In this document: positions 11,115 through 22,053 of the stretch, in pieces | Position numbering within the stretch: position 1 is the stretch's first letter | Layout of the letters: each line of letters opens with the position of its first letter | From: Lycium barbarum | Taxonomy: Eukaryota; Streptophyta; Magnoliopsida; Solanales; Solanaceae | Direction: 5' to 3' | Length of the DNA: 64,000 bases | NCBI RefSeq assembly: GCF_019175385.1 | Contig: NC_083346.1 | Coordinates: 89,356,543 to 89,420,542 of the forward strand | Notes under the pieces: model-generated | The model's database searches: none | What the model was told of the DNA's origin: nothing | Seen by the model: the letters and a program-made list of their open reading frames with translations, nothing else | Program-made: the position numbers and the translations under genes

Positions 11115-13590
11115 TGTTACACCTCGGAAATTTCTCCGTGAACGTACGATGTTTTACTAAGAAGGGGATGACTACTTATGAGTTTTGACAATGCGAAAGT
11201 TGCAGATTTGCACTTCGGCCCAGTTGGTCGTAAAATAGAATACGGCCCGTAAAGTGGTTTACGGACCGTAAACTGCTATCGTCTTTCAACATTCCAAAAC
11301 TTCAACATTCTGCTAAATGTTTAAATGGTTAAATACGACTTAGAATACGGACCGTAAATCGAAATACGACCCGTAAACTGTGACCGTAAACCACCATGAC
11401 TCCAGCAAACCTTTCTGGTTTCTGTTATGCTTAAATACGGTCGTGAAGGATGGACCGTAAACCAGAATACGGCACGTAAACTGGGTTTACGGCCGCTGTG
11501 CACTTCGACTACTGTTCATAAAAATCAGATTTTAAGTTAAGTATAAGGGACCCCTTTTTCATTCCATTCATTTCATTTTCACTCCACACTTCAAGAAACA
11601 TCTAGAATACTATCTAATATTCATCCACAAGAGAAACAAAGGAAAATCACGATCAACAACACTAAATCTATGAAATCAAGAGTGTGAAGCTCATCAAAGT
11701 TCATCTACACCAAGAAATTGCAAAGGAAGTGAAGTAGGGTTTTTGGTATAGAAGAGTATTGCTACTCAAGGCTCGTTCCTACCACATCTAAGGTAAGTTT
11801 TATGAATTTCTCATGATGATTGAAGTATTTATACGTTGAAACACTTGGATTATAGAAGAGTGTAGTAAATGGGTCATAAAATGTGGATAGTGCCATAGTT
11901 GAATGATAGTTGGATTGAATTATGAATGTTGATGAGTTGGGAGTATAAATATGTTATAAATGACGTGTAGACCATGAAATAGGTGTGATGTATGAGAAAA
12001 TGTGATGATGAGCTAAAACCCATAAATGTGGGGAAATTGGAGAAAAATGGTGGAATGTGGTAAATGTAGATAAATGACGATTGTTGATACGATATTGTGA
12101 ATGTTTGGTAGTTGAAATGAAACATGGGAAAAGTAGTAGAAACAAAGGAAATGCTGCCCAATTTTCCCTAGAAATAGTAGCGCGTTCTTCTCGTCGATTG
12201 ACTAACGATGGTATGAATTCTCTCTTGAAGGTAGAGACGTGACATCAAAGGAAACCAAGCAAACGATAGCATAGTTAAACGACAAAGGTATGTGAGGCTT
12301 GTCTTTTCTTTCAAAAGGCATGAATCCTTCAAGTTTTATATAATCCTTCTACAAAACGAAGCCTATGAGTCCTTCTACATATTGAATTACATATGAATAT
12401 GATGGTGATGATAATGAGCTAGAGTATAGCGATTCAAGAAATTGCGGCATGATGTTCCTATAACGCTAATGATGTTATCTTTGTTAACACTCGTCTTATG
12501 TTCAATTTCCTTCAAGGCGAGGCACGATACTCATAAACGTCCATAATATAAGCGGGGGTTCACGACCTTACGTTATCCCGACATAGTGTGGTTGCCCTTA
12601 AAGCTTAACGTATGCCCTTAATGCTAATATATGATATGTCTATAAGATGATTAGCAATGCTAGTTTGTAATACGATGATGATATGTATAAGATACCAAGA
12701 AATGATAAGATGATGCTATGTTATGAGATGTGTAATAGTGATGTGTTATGATTGATTTTGTGATGATAAGATTCCACCGTGTCTATATGGTCGGGCATGT
12801 CACCGCGAATGCGGGCTGCGTATGATTCCACCACGCCTATATGGCCGGGCATGTCACCGCAAAATGCGGGCTGCTATGTTTACACCGAGCCTAGAGGGTC
12901 GGCCATGATCACCACTAGTGGGCGGCATATGAGGATTACCCGGACGCGAGTAATGATGTAGAGTACGATGTGACGATGTACGTGATGAAGTATGTGATGA
13001 TGTATGTGATGATGAATGTGATGATATATGGGATATGATAAAACATATACTATGATGATGTAAAGCATGATATATGTAAAAAGTATGTTGCTTATAACAC
13101 TCAAGCAGGTTATATCTTTTCTTATGATTCATGATGCTTCTATGACATTGTTCATTTTATTCCTGCCTCACATACTCAGTACAATGTTCGTACTGACGTC
13201 CGTTTTCTTTGGACGCTGTGTTCATGCCCACAGGTAGACAGGGAGGAGAACTTGCTCCGGACTCTTAGAAGCTGTTAGCTGACTGAAAGCACTCCCTTGT
13301 TCCGGAGGTGCTCATGATGAATCTTTTGTGTACAGTTGTATGTGTAATCCAATAGAGGCTCGTAGATACTCAATGTGGGTTATGTGGTTTCACGACGTGG
13401 ATATTGTGTAAATATATTGATATATGTTATTGTATAAAAACATTATGTTTTGTAATGAAAAGCAGTTTCTTTTGTAAAATGAGCATGACATCGATAAATG
13501 ATTGTTGAATGAGTCTAAGAAGTAATAGTACGAGCGGTGCTCGGTGGTTAGCCCCGGGTACCCGTCGCGGCCCCTAGCTAGGTCGTGACA
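11115..13590 (+). mobile_element. E1 3' LTR
   Basis: Starts TGTTACACCTCGG and ends GGTCGTGACA, followed by the TAACA duplication. It is 39 bp longer than the 5' LTR because it retains two short segments missing there. It includes a perfect palindrome TTTACGGACCGTAAA at 11258-11272. Confidence 0.93.
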
Positions 13591-14104
13591 TAACACACCG
13601 AGAACCTCTAAACATATGTCTCATAATAATTTCTGGGTGGACCATAAAGATAACTCATGGGTATCAAGATCTGTAAGGGCATATGCCACAACATAACAAC
13701 ACATCTCTGTATAATCTTTAACAATTATGCCCATCATCACCAGCCGACAAGGCTACTAAAATGTCATACAACAATATGAACTGATAGGGTTATGAAATGT
13801 CTAACTATACTAACATGTCTACGAGCCTCTACATAGAATACAAGTGATCATGAGGACCAATACCAATAGACTGCAGCTCTGAAGTAAGTGGAGAGCTCTT
13901 GAGAATCCGCTGGTGAAGCTCCTAATGATCTGGTCCGTCTACCTGTGGGCATGAACTCAACATCCACTAGAAAGGACGTCAGTGCGAACAATGTACTGAG
14001 TATGTAAGGCATGAATAACAACATAATGAAAGTATAAAGATAACGTAATATAAAAGAGATCAGCCTGTGCCTCTGAATGCCTTTTTAAGGTGGATGTCAT
14101 GCAT

Positions 14105-14135
14105 GCTTAGTTTTTTTTTTTTTTTTTTTTTTTAT
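14105..14135. repeat. Poly-T tract in E0 LTR
   Basis: A run of over twenty T followed by an A-rich stretch beside the minisatellite; simple low-complexity sequence. Confidence 0.9.
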
Positions 14136-14168
14136 AAAAAAAACAAAATTTTCAATATATACAATATA

Positions 14169-14428
14169 GTATCTTGTCCGGCCATTATGGCGCGGTGAAA
14201 TATATATAGTATCTTGTTCGGCCGTTAAGGAGCGGTGAAATATATATATAGTATCTTGTTCGGCCGTTAAGGAGCGGTGAAATATATATAGTATCTTGTC
14301 CGGCCATTAAGGCGCGGTAAAATATATATAGTATCTTGTCCGGTCATTAATATATAGTATCTTGTCTAGCCGTTAAGGCGCGGTGAAATATATATAGTAT
14401 CTTGTCTGGCCATTAAGGCGCAATAAGT
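14169..14428. repeat. Minisatellite, about 40-bp unit, 7 copies
   Basis: The word GTATCTTGT begins at 14169, 14209, 14251, 14291, 14331, 14357 and 14397, followed in most units by (C/T)CGGCCRTTAAGG(C/A)GCGGTGAAATATATATA. One unit is shortened to 26 bp. It lies at the place in the LTR where E1 has its 54-bp repeat and shares the GCGCC..GGCCGG core on the minus strand. Confidence 0.88.
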
Positions 14429-16069
14429 ATCAAAATTACACATATATAAATACATATAATGTGCACGAGAGCCCAATTAAATGTTACTACTCTATCAGAG
14501 TGACGTAAGGTCGGTATCCTCCGATTTATATTATGGAGCAATCATCATCATTATATCTCACCTTGAAGGAACAATTATCATAAGGTGAGATCAACAACAA
14601 TGAATAAAATCAAGAAATTCATGAAACAAACTCAATAATCTCATAATAGCATTAAATCCATAAGCTTTGGAATCTCTAAAAATGGGATGATCATCATCAT
14701 CATAGAAACATCTATTTTAGCATCATAAGAACTTTAAGAATCATAGACTTCTAGCTTTTTGGGAATAAGGATATTATAAAAGTCATATATGGGATCATAA
14801 GAAAAGAATCATGCCTTTAGAAAGAAGGGGACTAGCCTTAACATACATCAAGTCGCCTAAGCAATCCAACAATCGGGCTAATTACAACTAGCACGCCATT
14901 CCATTCCTGTAACAAGGAATGCACATATAAACTTAGATGGTGCTACTATATCACGTATATCAACGACAACTTAATTCTAGAGTAAAACGGGCAGCATTTC
15001 CCCTTACTCTCCAATCACCTCAACATATACAACAACCCACAATGACAACAAAAAACCTACAAAAGTCCTTAAATACTCCTTTTACTGCTACAATAACAAT
15101 ATACACTTCCTTTCTTCCCAATCAAAGAGCATAATCTCATCAACACACCAACAACATTAGATATCATCCATATACATGGAAATTAGCTCAACAACACAGC
15201 CACAACATGCTCAAAACAGTCCATAAACTCAACGACTACAACACAACACTTTATGACCTTTCCTCCATAACTATTTTCACTTTTAAGACTTTCTAAACCT
15301 TCAAATCAACTCAACATAAGAGATCGGATGAAGAACATACCTTATACTTGAAAAACGTTAGCCACACCAACTTTCTTCAAGACTAAACTCACCACAACAT
15401 CAAGTAGAAGCAAGAACAATCACTTTTCATGAACTAGTTTGGGGTAATCTTATTGAATTCTTGATCTAAGGGGCTATAAGCGTTTAAGAGAAGTGTATGG
15501 ATGTTTCTAGAGCTTAAAAGAAGTGTAAATGATGAAAAAGGGGGAATAATAGGGTATTTATATTCAAAGTGGGGCCCCTGGATAAGCCATTTGGCAGCTT
15601 ATCTTGAAATGCCCATAACTCCCTACTTCGATGTCGTATTGACGACCGGTTTGTTGCGTTGGAAACTACACTCGACGAACTTCATTTTAAGCTCTCGAAA
15701 CACCTCAAAACTCCTGATATACTAGGAGATATACTTCTCTAAAGTTGACCTAAAATTTCTATCCAAAATTCTGCCAAATTTTTCAAATTTTTGACAAACT
15801 TATTTTCTTCGATTTGCTTGACCCCGGAATCTTCCAAAACTTTCCATACATGATATTTATCATTAATTATACTTGATAATGGTTATGTCCTTTTGTTCCA
15901 AGGTTGTCCTTCCCGGTTACGTCTTACGAGATCATAATTCGTCCTATACTTCATTGTTACGTACCTCCCATGGCTTGTACCTTTCAAAACTTCGCGGGAC
16001 CTCTCCGATACTCCATTAATACGGTGAAATACGTGGTGTGCTCATGCTCTGAAAGTGCGAGATGTAACA

Positions 16070-16470
16070 GCTTCTGTGACCCTCTCACACTCCTCCACAG
16101 TTTCAAACCGAAAAATATAAAGAATAAAACACAGAGAAATCACATAACAACAAGAGAAAGGAAAAGGAATGAAAAGAAAACCAGGACGTCATTTCTAATC
16201 AACAAAGTAATACCTTCCAGCACTTCTTCAAAGGAGAAGCTTTATTTCCATCCTATGTTTGTGGCAGAGAGAATTTCCTCATTGTGTCTTGATCTTGTCT
16301 CCTCTCTGAGCCAATATGTTCAACTCCAAACTTGCTCCCTTCGGCGACGTCCATCACGGTTGATGACAATAGTGGATGGATCGCATTTTTAAAGTAAAAT
16401 TAATAATTTTGGAGGTATTGTCCTTTAAACCTTTCTAGAGATCATAAATAAAAGTAAAGTATACTTTTGC
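16070..16470. other. Non-TE flank, no feature seen
   Basis: AT-rich low-copy-looking sequence directly outside the E0 LTR. No motif, repeat or convincing open frame. Confidence 0.4.
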
Positions 16471-16476
16471 ACCGAA

Positions 16477-16882
16477 TTGGCTAAAGAGTTCACTAAAAAA
16501 TTAAGCACTACTAAATCAGCTAATGCAGCGTCCTCTGAGGTCGTGGTTGTTTTGACTGAGCAGAGTTCTCTTGCTATGGGAGACTCGTTGAATCTGACAA
16601 AAATAGCTTGGGTAATTCGACTATCACTTCTAGATGGTGTAAAATTAGAAATACATATATGTATTTATTATCATCAGAAGAATATACTTATATTTGCTAT
16701 TGAGCAGCATAATAAAGTTATTAATTATTAAAATCAAAGTTACCTATTTTAGATTAAATTTATTTTTAAGGTGTAGCTCTAATATGCAGCTTATGGTTTT
16801 AGCGAAGTTAGTTGCTTGCAAAAGGCTTCTTCAAGACTTCAAACATAAGCATGAAAAGATAGAGGCGACATCTGTCTCCTAA
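16477..16882 (+). other. Two unrecognised coding-like segments
   Basis: A 54-codon stretch (16477-16638; AKEFTKKLSTTKSANAAS..) followed by a GT, and a 36-codon stretch ending in TAA at 16880-16882 preceded by TTTTTAAG/G (16771). Both have codon-like composition richer in GC than the surroundings. However, direct splicing at the obvious sites does not keep a common frame, and I do not recognise the protein. It could be a decayed gene fragment or chance. Confidence 0.2.
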
Positions 16883-17114
16883 TTTTGCCAGTTGCCACAG
16901 ACATAAGTGAGAAAATTAAGTATCTTGGATTAAATGATCAACTCAAAAGTTTCTACCCTTTGTACCTCTAATAACTTGCTCTATCGCATAGTCTTCGGAT
17001 TAGACAATTTCGACAATAGCATAGAAATAAAAAGTAGCAGAAAACCCTTCATAGTAAAAATATCAACCTACTGGAAAATAATAGGAACAAGAAATTAGCA
17101 ACACATATACATAC

Positions 17115-17163
17115 CTTTATTGTACATCAATAGTGGATCTTGCATAAAGGAAGAATCTGAACC
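17115..17163 (-). other. Candidate internal exon (minus strand)
   Basis: Bounded by TTTCAG at the acceptor side and GTATGT at the donor side. In phase with the candidate exon at 17229-17266 it reads GSDSSFMQDPLLMYNK with no stop. The two exons together give 29 uninterrupted codons whose splice phases agree (38 + 49 = 87 nt). I do not recognise the family. Confidence 0.35.
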
Positions 17164-17228
17164 CTGAAATTCAAGAATTTGAATCGTCCAGACAAAAAAA
17201 AAAGTTAGAATTATACATAAGCTCGTAC

Positions 17229-17266
17229 ATAGAAGGAGGATGTAACAGCTGCAACAAATTCATAAC
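17229..17266 (-). other. Candidate internal exon (minus strand)
   Basis: Acceptor CTCAG and donor GTACGAGC; reads GYEFVAAVTSSFY and continues in frame into the exon at 17115-17163. Part of a possible minus-strand gene whose 5' end may be near 20.5 kb and whose 3' part would lie where E0 now sits. Unrecognised. Confidence 0.35.
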
Positions 17267-17289
17267 CTGAGTTCATGACAAAACTCCTT

Positions 17290-18357
17290 AAAGTTAAACC
17301 AAATTTCTAAACATCACTTCCACCAAGAACTAGAAATAAGATATTGGATTCCTAAGAAAATCAAGCAGAAAAGATGAAAAGAATTAGTGTCGAGAAATAA
17401 ATGGCATTTCTTTTTTCTTTTTTTCTTTTTACTGTAACAAAAATGGACATCAGCTTAACCCAACTATAGAAGCTAGCTCATCATATGAGAATTGTCTAGG
17501 TTCATTATACGGAGACAATAGTTCATCCCTCAACCAATATAGTACACTTAACTCTCCTTGTTTATTAAGGACTGGGCAGTTGAAGCATGAACAAATATAA
17601 TGTGGGGCCTAACATTAAGTAAACTGAGAACTGCACTAAGTCTAGCCCTTGTACCACTAAGAAAATGAACCTTTAACAAGAACTAAAAACTCTAGCTTAT
17701 AATATCCAAGACAATATAAGGAGACGATTAAGTTATTTCCTCAACTAATATTGCACTGTTAAAATTTCTCTAAGCCATGCCATTTTCTCAAAGTATTTCA
17801 GGATTCAAAGTTCAACAGGCCAAAACAAAGGCCCCTTTAAGCTTTTATAATGAGAAGAGAAGTTGTATCTTTTTGTAAATTTTAGTAAATTGACATCTTA
17901 GGATATGTTAGGTGTTAGGCTAATGTTTTGCTACCTTCAAAGCTGCTTATGTTTCTTTCCTTTATCAAATAGATTAATCCTAGCCAAACATAACCTCAAC
18001 AGCAAGCATCAATATAATATTTAGTTACAAATTGAATGAAGAGTAGTTTCAGATTTCTGTGTTTCTCAAAGTAGTTTCTGTCAGTCCTACTTTAATTTTC
18101 TGCAACTCAACCTTCAACTACAGCAAAAGTAGTCTGCACCTTATCTTCCTCTTTCACTTCTTTTTCTCCCTTAATTCCACGTGTTAAACTATCAACGCAA
18201 AGCTTCTGCGGTCTATCATCTCTAAATCTATTTCATGAAATTGCCTGTGGTCCCGTTATATGATTTAAGGACCATACATTATTGTACTCTTTCATTAGGG
18301 GCAAAGGTAGGTTAAAACAAATTACCCATTGTAGGGTATGCATTATATTTTGTAGGT
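17290..18357. other. AT-rich, intron-like, nothing recognised
   Basis: No long open frame, repeat or RNA motif. It would be intronic if the candidate minus-strand exons on both sides are real. Confidence 0.35.
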
Positions 18358-18527
18358 TTGCTTTCTTTCAAGAGGATTCACAGAATGTCCAAGCTCTAGT
18401 AATGTTCTTCGCTTTGCATCGAATTAAAACACACGCTCCACCCCTTGTGCGGCCCCCGTCAATTCCTTTGAGTTTCATTCTATCGAACGTACTCCCCAGG
18501 TGGACTACTTAACCTGTTATCTACAGC
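18358..18527 (-). other. rrn16: Nuclear copy of plastid 16S rRNA (NUPT fragment)
   Basis: On the minus strand this reads the conserved 900-region of bacterial-type SSU rRNA: AAACTCAAAGGAATTGACGG, then TTAATTCGATGCAAAGCGAA, GAACATTAC and a decayed AATCCTCTTGAAAG. GCAAAGCGAAGAAC is the plastid form; plant mitochondrial rRNA has GCGCAAAACC at this site. Several substitutions and single-base losses show that it is a degraded, non-functional insertion. Homology starts and ends abruptly in non-ribosomal AT-rich DNA. Confidence 0.85.
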
Positions 18528-19795
18528 ACCGAATGAGACTAAATTAATCATTAATGCTCAAAAGAACCAAAGTTCTCTTTATCAATCCTTCAAAACTCAA
18601 AAACACAGAAAGTTAGCTTTAATAAGCTTCTCTCTATTCTGTCTTCTTACCACTTTGAATTCAAAATCTGTAGCGACCATTAGTATACATTTAAATACCC
18701 AGTAAATTGAAATTTAGCATGCTTTAAAAACTCCAGTATATGTTAGTAATGTTTGCCTCTAAACCGATGGTATGACCTAACGACTCTAAAATCAGATGCT
18801 AATAAGACAGTTAAATTGACCTGAGCAAGACTACCTTGTAACAAGGTTCATACAACATGACCTAAACATACTTAAAACTATTCACAACTCTTCTTTTATA
18901 TTGTCAAAGCCATAATATTGTTTAAGCATACGAATTTTAGATAGAAGCTAAAACTAACCGATAAAATAATCGTGAAGAATGAGAGCTATGGAGTCTTTTT
19001 CTTCACATACTATCTTATGGGAATGGAGTTTATAGAAAGTATGATTCTAATTCTTTAAATAACATGCTTCTCCTTAAAAGAATAGTTAGAATATATAAGT
19101 CAAAGGTCTCAACTCTATTCTAGACATTCTCGCACCACTTTTCTAGCTTCAGAAGCATTGTACTATCTAAATTTCACTTTCTTGTATATGATCAAGTAAT
19201 ATTTTGTTGCGGCAATTTCTAGCTAGGGCATAGTCACAAGTCAATAGGTAAGAAGCTTACTCCAAATTGCAAACTCTAATCTCAGGAGCATAAGTACTCG
19301 TATTTTCAATACCTTTACATTATGTCAAACAAAGGGGGAAAAGGGAAGACTGGTCAAACGCAGTATTTGATGTACTAAAACTACTTTAAGAGCTCCAAAA
19401 AATAGGATGAACATCATAAGTGAATTGCAACAAAACCTTGCATCATTGAACCTTTAAATGCTTTGGCAAATGTTACGACATATTGAACTTTATGGACATA
19501 TAATAGTCAATCTAATACTTGGGAAATATATTTAACACTTGAAAATTTAATTGCTATGTAAAATAGTTTATAGACTTTAGGAGTCTCTGCTATAAAAACT
19601 CTATATTTTTTGGCATCTCAACATTCAATTTGTAACCGGAATTGATGTGTTAATAAACCACGATGAATGAGTTAGTAGATTAATATGAGAATAGGCGAGT
19701 ACCATAAAGGTGATAATTAAGCAGGTGAACTAATCATAATATTGCAGCAGGAAAAAATATACTCCACAAACAAAAGATTTCTAGCAAACAATAAC
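18528..19795. other. AT-rich, intron-like, nothing recognised
   Basis: No coding or repeat signal beyond short A/T runs. Confidence 0.35.
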
Positions 19796-19855
19796 CTGAA
19801 GAACCACTGCACTTCACCCCTTAGTCGAATAAGATCAGTTTTGCCAATTACAAAA
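19796..19855 (-). other. Candidate internal exon (minus strand)
   Basis: Preceded on the minus strand by a 24-base T tract and CTTGAG (acceptor) and followed by CAG/GTTATT (donor). Reads FVIGKTDLIRLRGEVQWFF. The sequence looks protein-like (charged and hydrophobic residues alternate), but I cannot name the family. It does not splice in frame directly to 17266, so further exons would be needed. Confidence 0.35.
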
Positions 19856-20369
19856 CTCAAGCAAAGGAATTTTTTTTTTTTTTTTTTTTTTTTTGCATTT
19901 TTTCTACAGTTCAAAGCTCACTAATTATGTGTAGGATAGTTTCACTCAAAATCTAATAGCACACCAAATTTAGCTGCAATTCTACTATAGATCGAGGACA
20001 AAGGATTGTTTAACTTAGGTGTGGACAATTTTCAAGTCGAGCGATCTGACCAAGCAGTCCACACCTACCTACCTGACTATCCAAAACTTACTCCTAACCG
20101 ATCCTAATAGCGATCGTCTCTTAGACAATTTGTCGAACAGGTTGTGTGCATCTCTTAGAGCAAGTTCTTTGTAACAATTGGAATAATTGAATTACCCTCC
20201 CAAAAAGTGTGAATTATAATTCAATGAATCATAATGTTATATCAATTAAAAAACACCAGAATTTTCATAATTTGTGATCTGAAATCTACACCAAACGTAC
20301 CATAGGAAAAAAAAAGAAAAGAGAAATGTGCGAGCAGAGAGAAAGAGGGAGAGAAATTTAGAGCCTTAC

Positions 20370-20506
20370 CTGGTGATAGCCGGTGGTGGGACGTTATCAA
20401 CTTATCAAGTAGCGAAACTTTTAGAGGGGAAAGAAAGAGAGGAAAAAAATGAAAGGAAAATAGCAGAGAAGGAGATGGAGAGCGTTGAAAGAGAGGAAGA
20501 TGACAT
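20370..20506 (-). other. Candidate first exon / 5' leader (minus strand)
   Basis: Minus-strand ATG at 20506 begins a Ser-rich hydrophobic N-terminus (MSSSSLSTLSISFSAIFLSF), like a signal or transit peptide, but stops after 33 codons. A good donor, CACCAG/GTAAGG, follows at 20370. Either a small upstream ORF in a 5' leader or the N-terminus of a decayed gene; a one-base shift would keep the frame open to the donor. Confidence 0.3.
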
Positions 20507-20589
20507 GATTTTCAGCTCTAAGGACACGTAAGCTATGATGAAGCACTTAAAAGGACAAAATTGCATTTCAGCGATGAAACAGGCATGTT

Positions 20590-21475
20590 GAAACCAGCCT
20601 CTATATAAATATTAAAGTTACAAGTTATTTTAACTTAAAGGTGATTTTTTTCTTTTTTGACACAACTATTAATATACACAAGTTAAATCCAAAAAAAAAA
20701 AAAGCTTTTATGAAAGGGTGGTGGAGTGCTGGTTAATTATATATTGACCATCTAACCACAAAATCCAATGGTAGACACAGTTCCCCTACAATTAAGGTGG
20801 TTTTATAATTAGAAAAATCAAAAATCGAAAAGAATCTAAAACTTCAGTTCTGGAAGCCATGATGAAGAAATAAGAACTGAAAAAAAAAAATAAGGCACCG
20901 AAGCCAAAAGTAAATAAGTCAGTTAAGCCATACCATGGTGGTCCAAGTTAAGATGAAGGTGATGTGACGACATTGTTTTAGCCAGGCCTCGAGGATTTTT
21001 TCCAAATTATATATTGATATATTTTATTGGTGTGTGTTAAAGGTGTTAATTTACATCTATAGATGTTACTTAAATAAAATGTGTATCTAACTATGTTTTA
21101 AAAGGAAAACGTCAGGATACAAATCGAAAGACCGTGAATCAGCACCTAACGTCTACTTTTTTTTCTCGGTAAACAACTTCATTCTATTACTTCATAAGAT
21201 GTATAACCCAACTTGGTAAAGCAGACTTGCCAACTGGTTCTCTCAAACAAACTTCTAATTAATGCCAATTTCGCCAATTAAACCATCAATAAGCATAACT
21301 AGATAGAATTTCGAAAGTTATGTCGTAGTGAAATTATTATATACTTATTTAAGACAAAGTTGTACATACAACTAAAAATATCTATAAGAAAGATCTAAAT
21401 CCACCCATAAAGTCATAATGAAACAGCCAAGAGTACTTTTGGGACACAAACCCACGAAGATATAGTATTTTTCAA
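20590..21475. other. AT-rich intergenic DNA, nothing recognised
   Basis: Several poly-A runs; no coding, RNA or terminal-repeat signature. Confidence 0.4.
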
Positions 21476-21675
21476 TCTATATATAATATAAAGCTAGACA
21501 TAAATAAGGTGATGTGATACATCTTTTTGGTCAAGGGTTATATTTGTCTTTTTTCTCCTTTTTTGACTTTTTCTCTCAATTTTTCAATTTATATTGTATG
21601 TTAAAAAAATCCAAACGTCACTCTTTTAATTCTCTTAATTAATTCTTAATTATGATAAATGTTGCACGTTGAATT
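21476..21675 (+). mobile_element. Helitron 5'-end fragment
   Basis: TCTATATATAATATAAAGC preceded by A is the form of a plant Helitron 5' terminus (TC start, insertion between A and T). The body is cut off by an LTR remnant at about 21676, and no 3' hairpin with CTRR end is present. Family assigned from the terminus only. Confidence 0.4.
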
Positions 21676-21788
21676 CTGCGTGCAGGTGTCCTTTGAGTCA
21701 TATTATATGAGAATCATGCTAACTGTTACGCTAGGTGGTATCTGGCCTATAAGTCGGTGCCCGTCATGCTCCTCGTCAGAGTGTGACA
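21676..21788 (+). mobile_element. Truncated LTR end of an E2-like element
   Basis: Ends GGTGCCCGTCATGCTCCTCG...GTGTGACA, the counterpart of the last 115 bp of the E2 LTRs (about 29920-30053). It starts inside the LTR without a TG end. It sits exactly where the E3 LTR sequence begins, so an E2-family element once inserted in the E3 5' LTR and the left side was lost. Confidence 0.65.
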
Positions 21789-22053
21789 ATCTAGACTTTT
21801 CTGTTTAATTCTCATTCTAAACAGAAGTTGTATTCAGGTTGTGGTTGTAACTTTAATTCAAGTTGTATACTTAGAAACTCTTGTACTATTCAGACAGGAT
21901 TCCTTGGGTAGTTATTGTATTCTGGATTTCCATCTATCTACTATTTTTAGACTTCTATTGCACTTATTTATATTGCACTTCATCTTCATTTCCATCTATC
22001 TACTAGATGGGAAAAGGGTAGGTGCCCGCATGATCAGTGATTTGGCTGTGACA
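21789..22053 (+). mobile_element. E3 5' LTR, last 265 bp
   Basis: Aligns with 38294-38571 (shared CTTTTCTGT..TAATTCTCATTC and ACTAGATGGGAAAAGGGTAG blocks) with clearly more differences than the E1 LTR pair, plus an indel near 21990. Ends in TGTGACA followed by a degenerate PBS, GTTAGTAGCAGAGCC (22056-22070). E3 is therefore old. Confidence 0.75.

Larger units (their letters stand above)
3450..13590 (+). mobile_element. E1: complete Tekay/Del-type Ty3/gypsy chromovirus, coding region decayed
   Basis: A full-length 10.1-kb LTR retrotransposon: LTRs of 2437 and 2476 bp ending TG...CA, 5-bp target duplication, tRNA-iMet PBS, PPT, and gag-protease-RT-RNaseH-integrase-chromodomain in that order. 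The integrase-last order with a C-terminal chromodomain marks a chromovirus, and the long LTRs and domain signatures fit the Tekay/Del lineage. It inserted into the 5' LTR of the older minus-strand element E0. The LTR pair is very similar, differing by scattered substitutions and two indels of about 20 bp, so the insertion is relatively recent. Its open reading frame is broken by stops and frameshifts, so it is not autonomous. Confidence 0.93.
13591..16069 (-). mobile_element. E0 5' LTR, main part
   Basis: Continuation of the LTR begun at 3404-3449, starting with the second TAACA copy. On the minus strand it begins TGTTACATCTCGCAC at 16069. Together the parts give an LTR of about 2.5 kb, close in length and layout to E1 but clearly a different family. 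The minus strand has a TATAAATA at 15555-15562, preceded by an inverted repeat GATAAGC...GCTTATC (15581-15603). No coding capacity. Confidence 0.85.

Noticed and set aside
18282..18512. 76-codon plus-strand frame overlapping the rRNA fragment
   Set aside because: Translation of the antisense of decayed plastid 16S rRNA.
20328..20531. 67-codon plus-strand frame rich in E, R and K
   Set aside because: Antisense to a CT-rich leader with a good minus-strand splice donor; simple-sequence translation.
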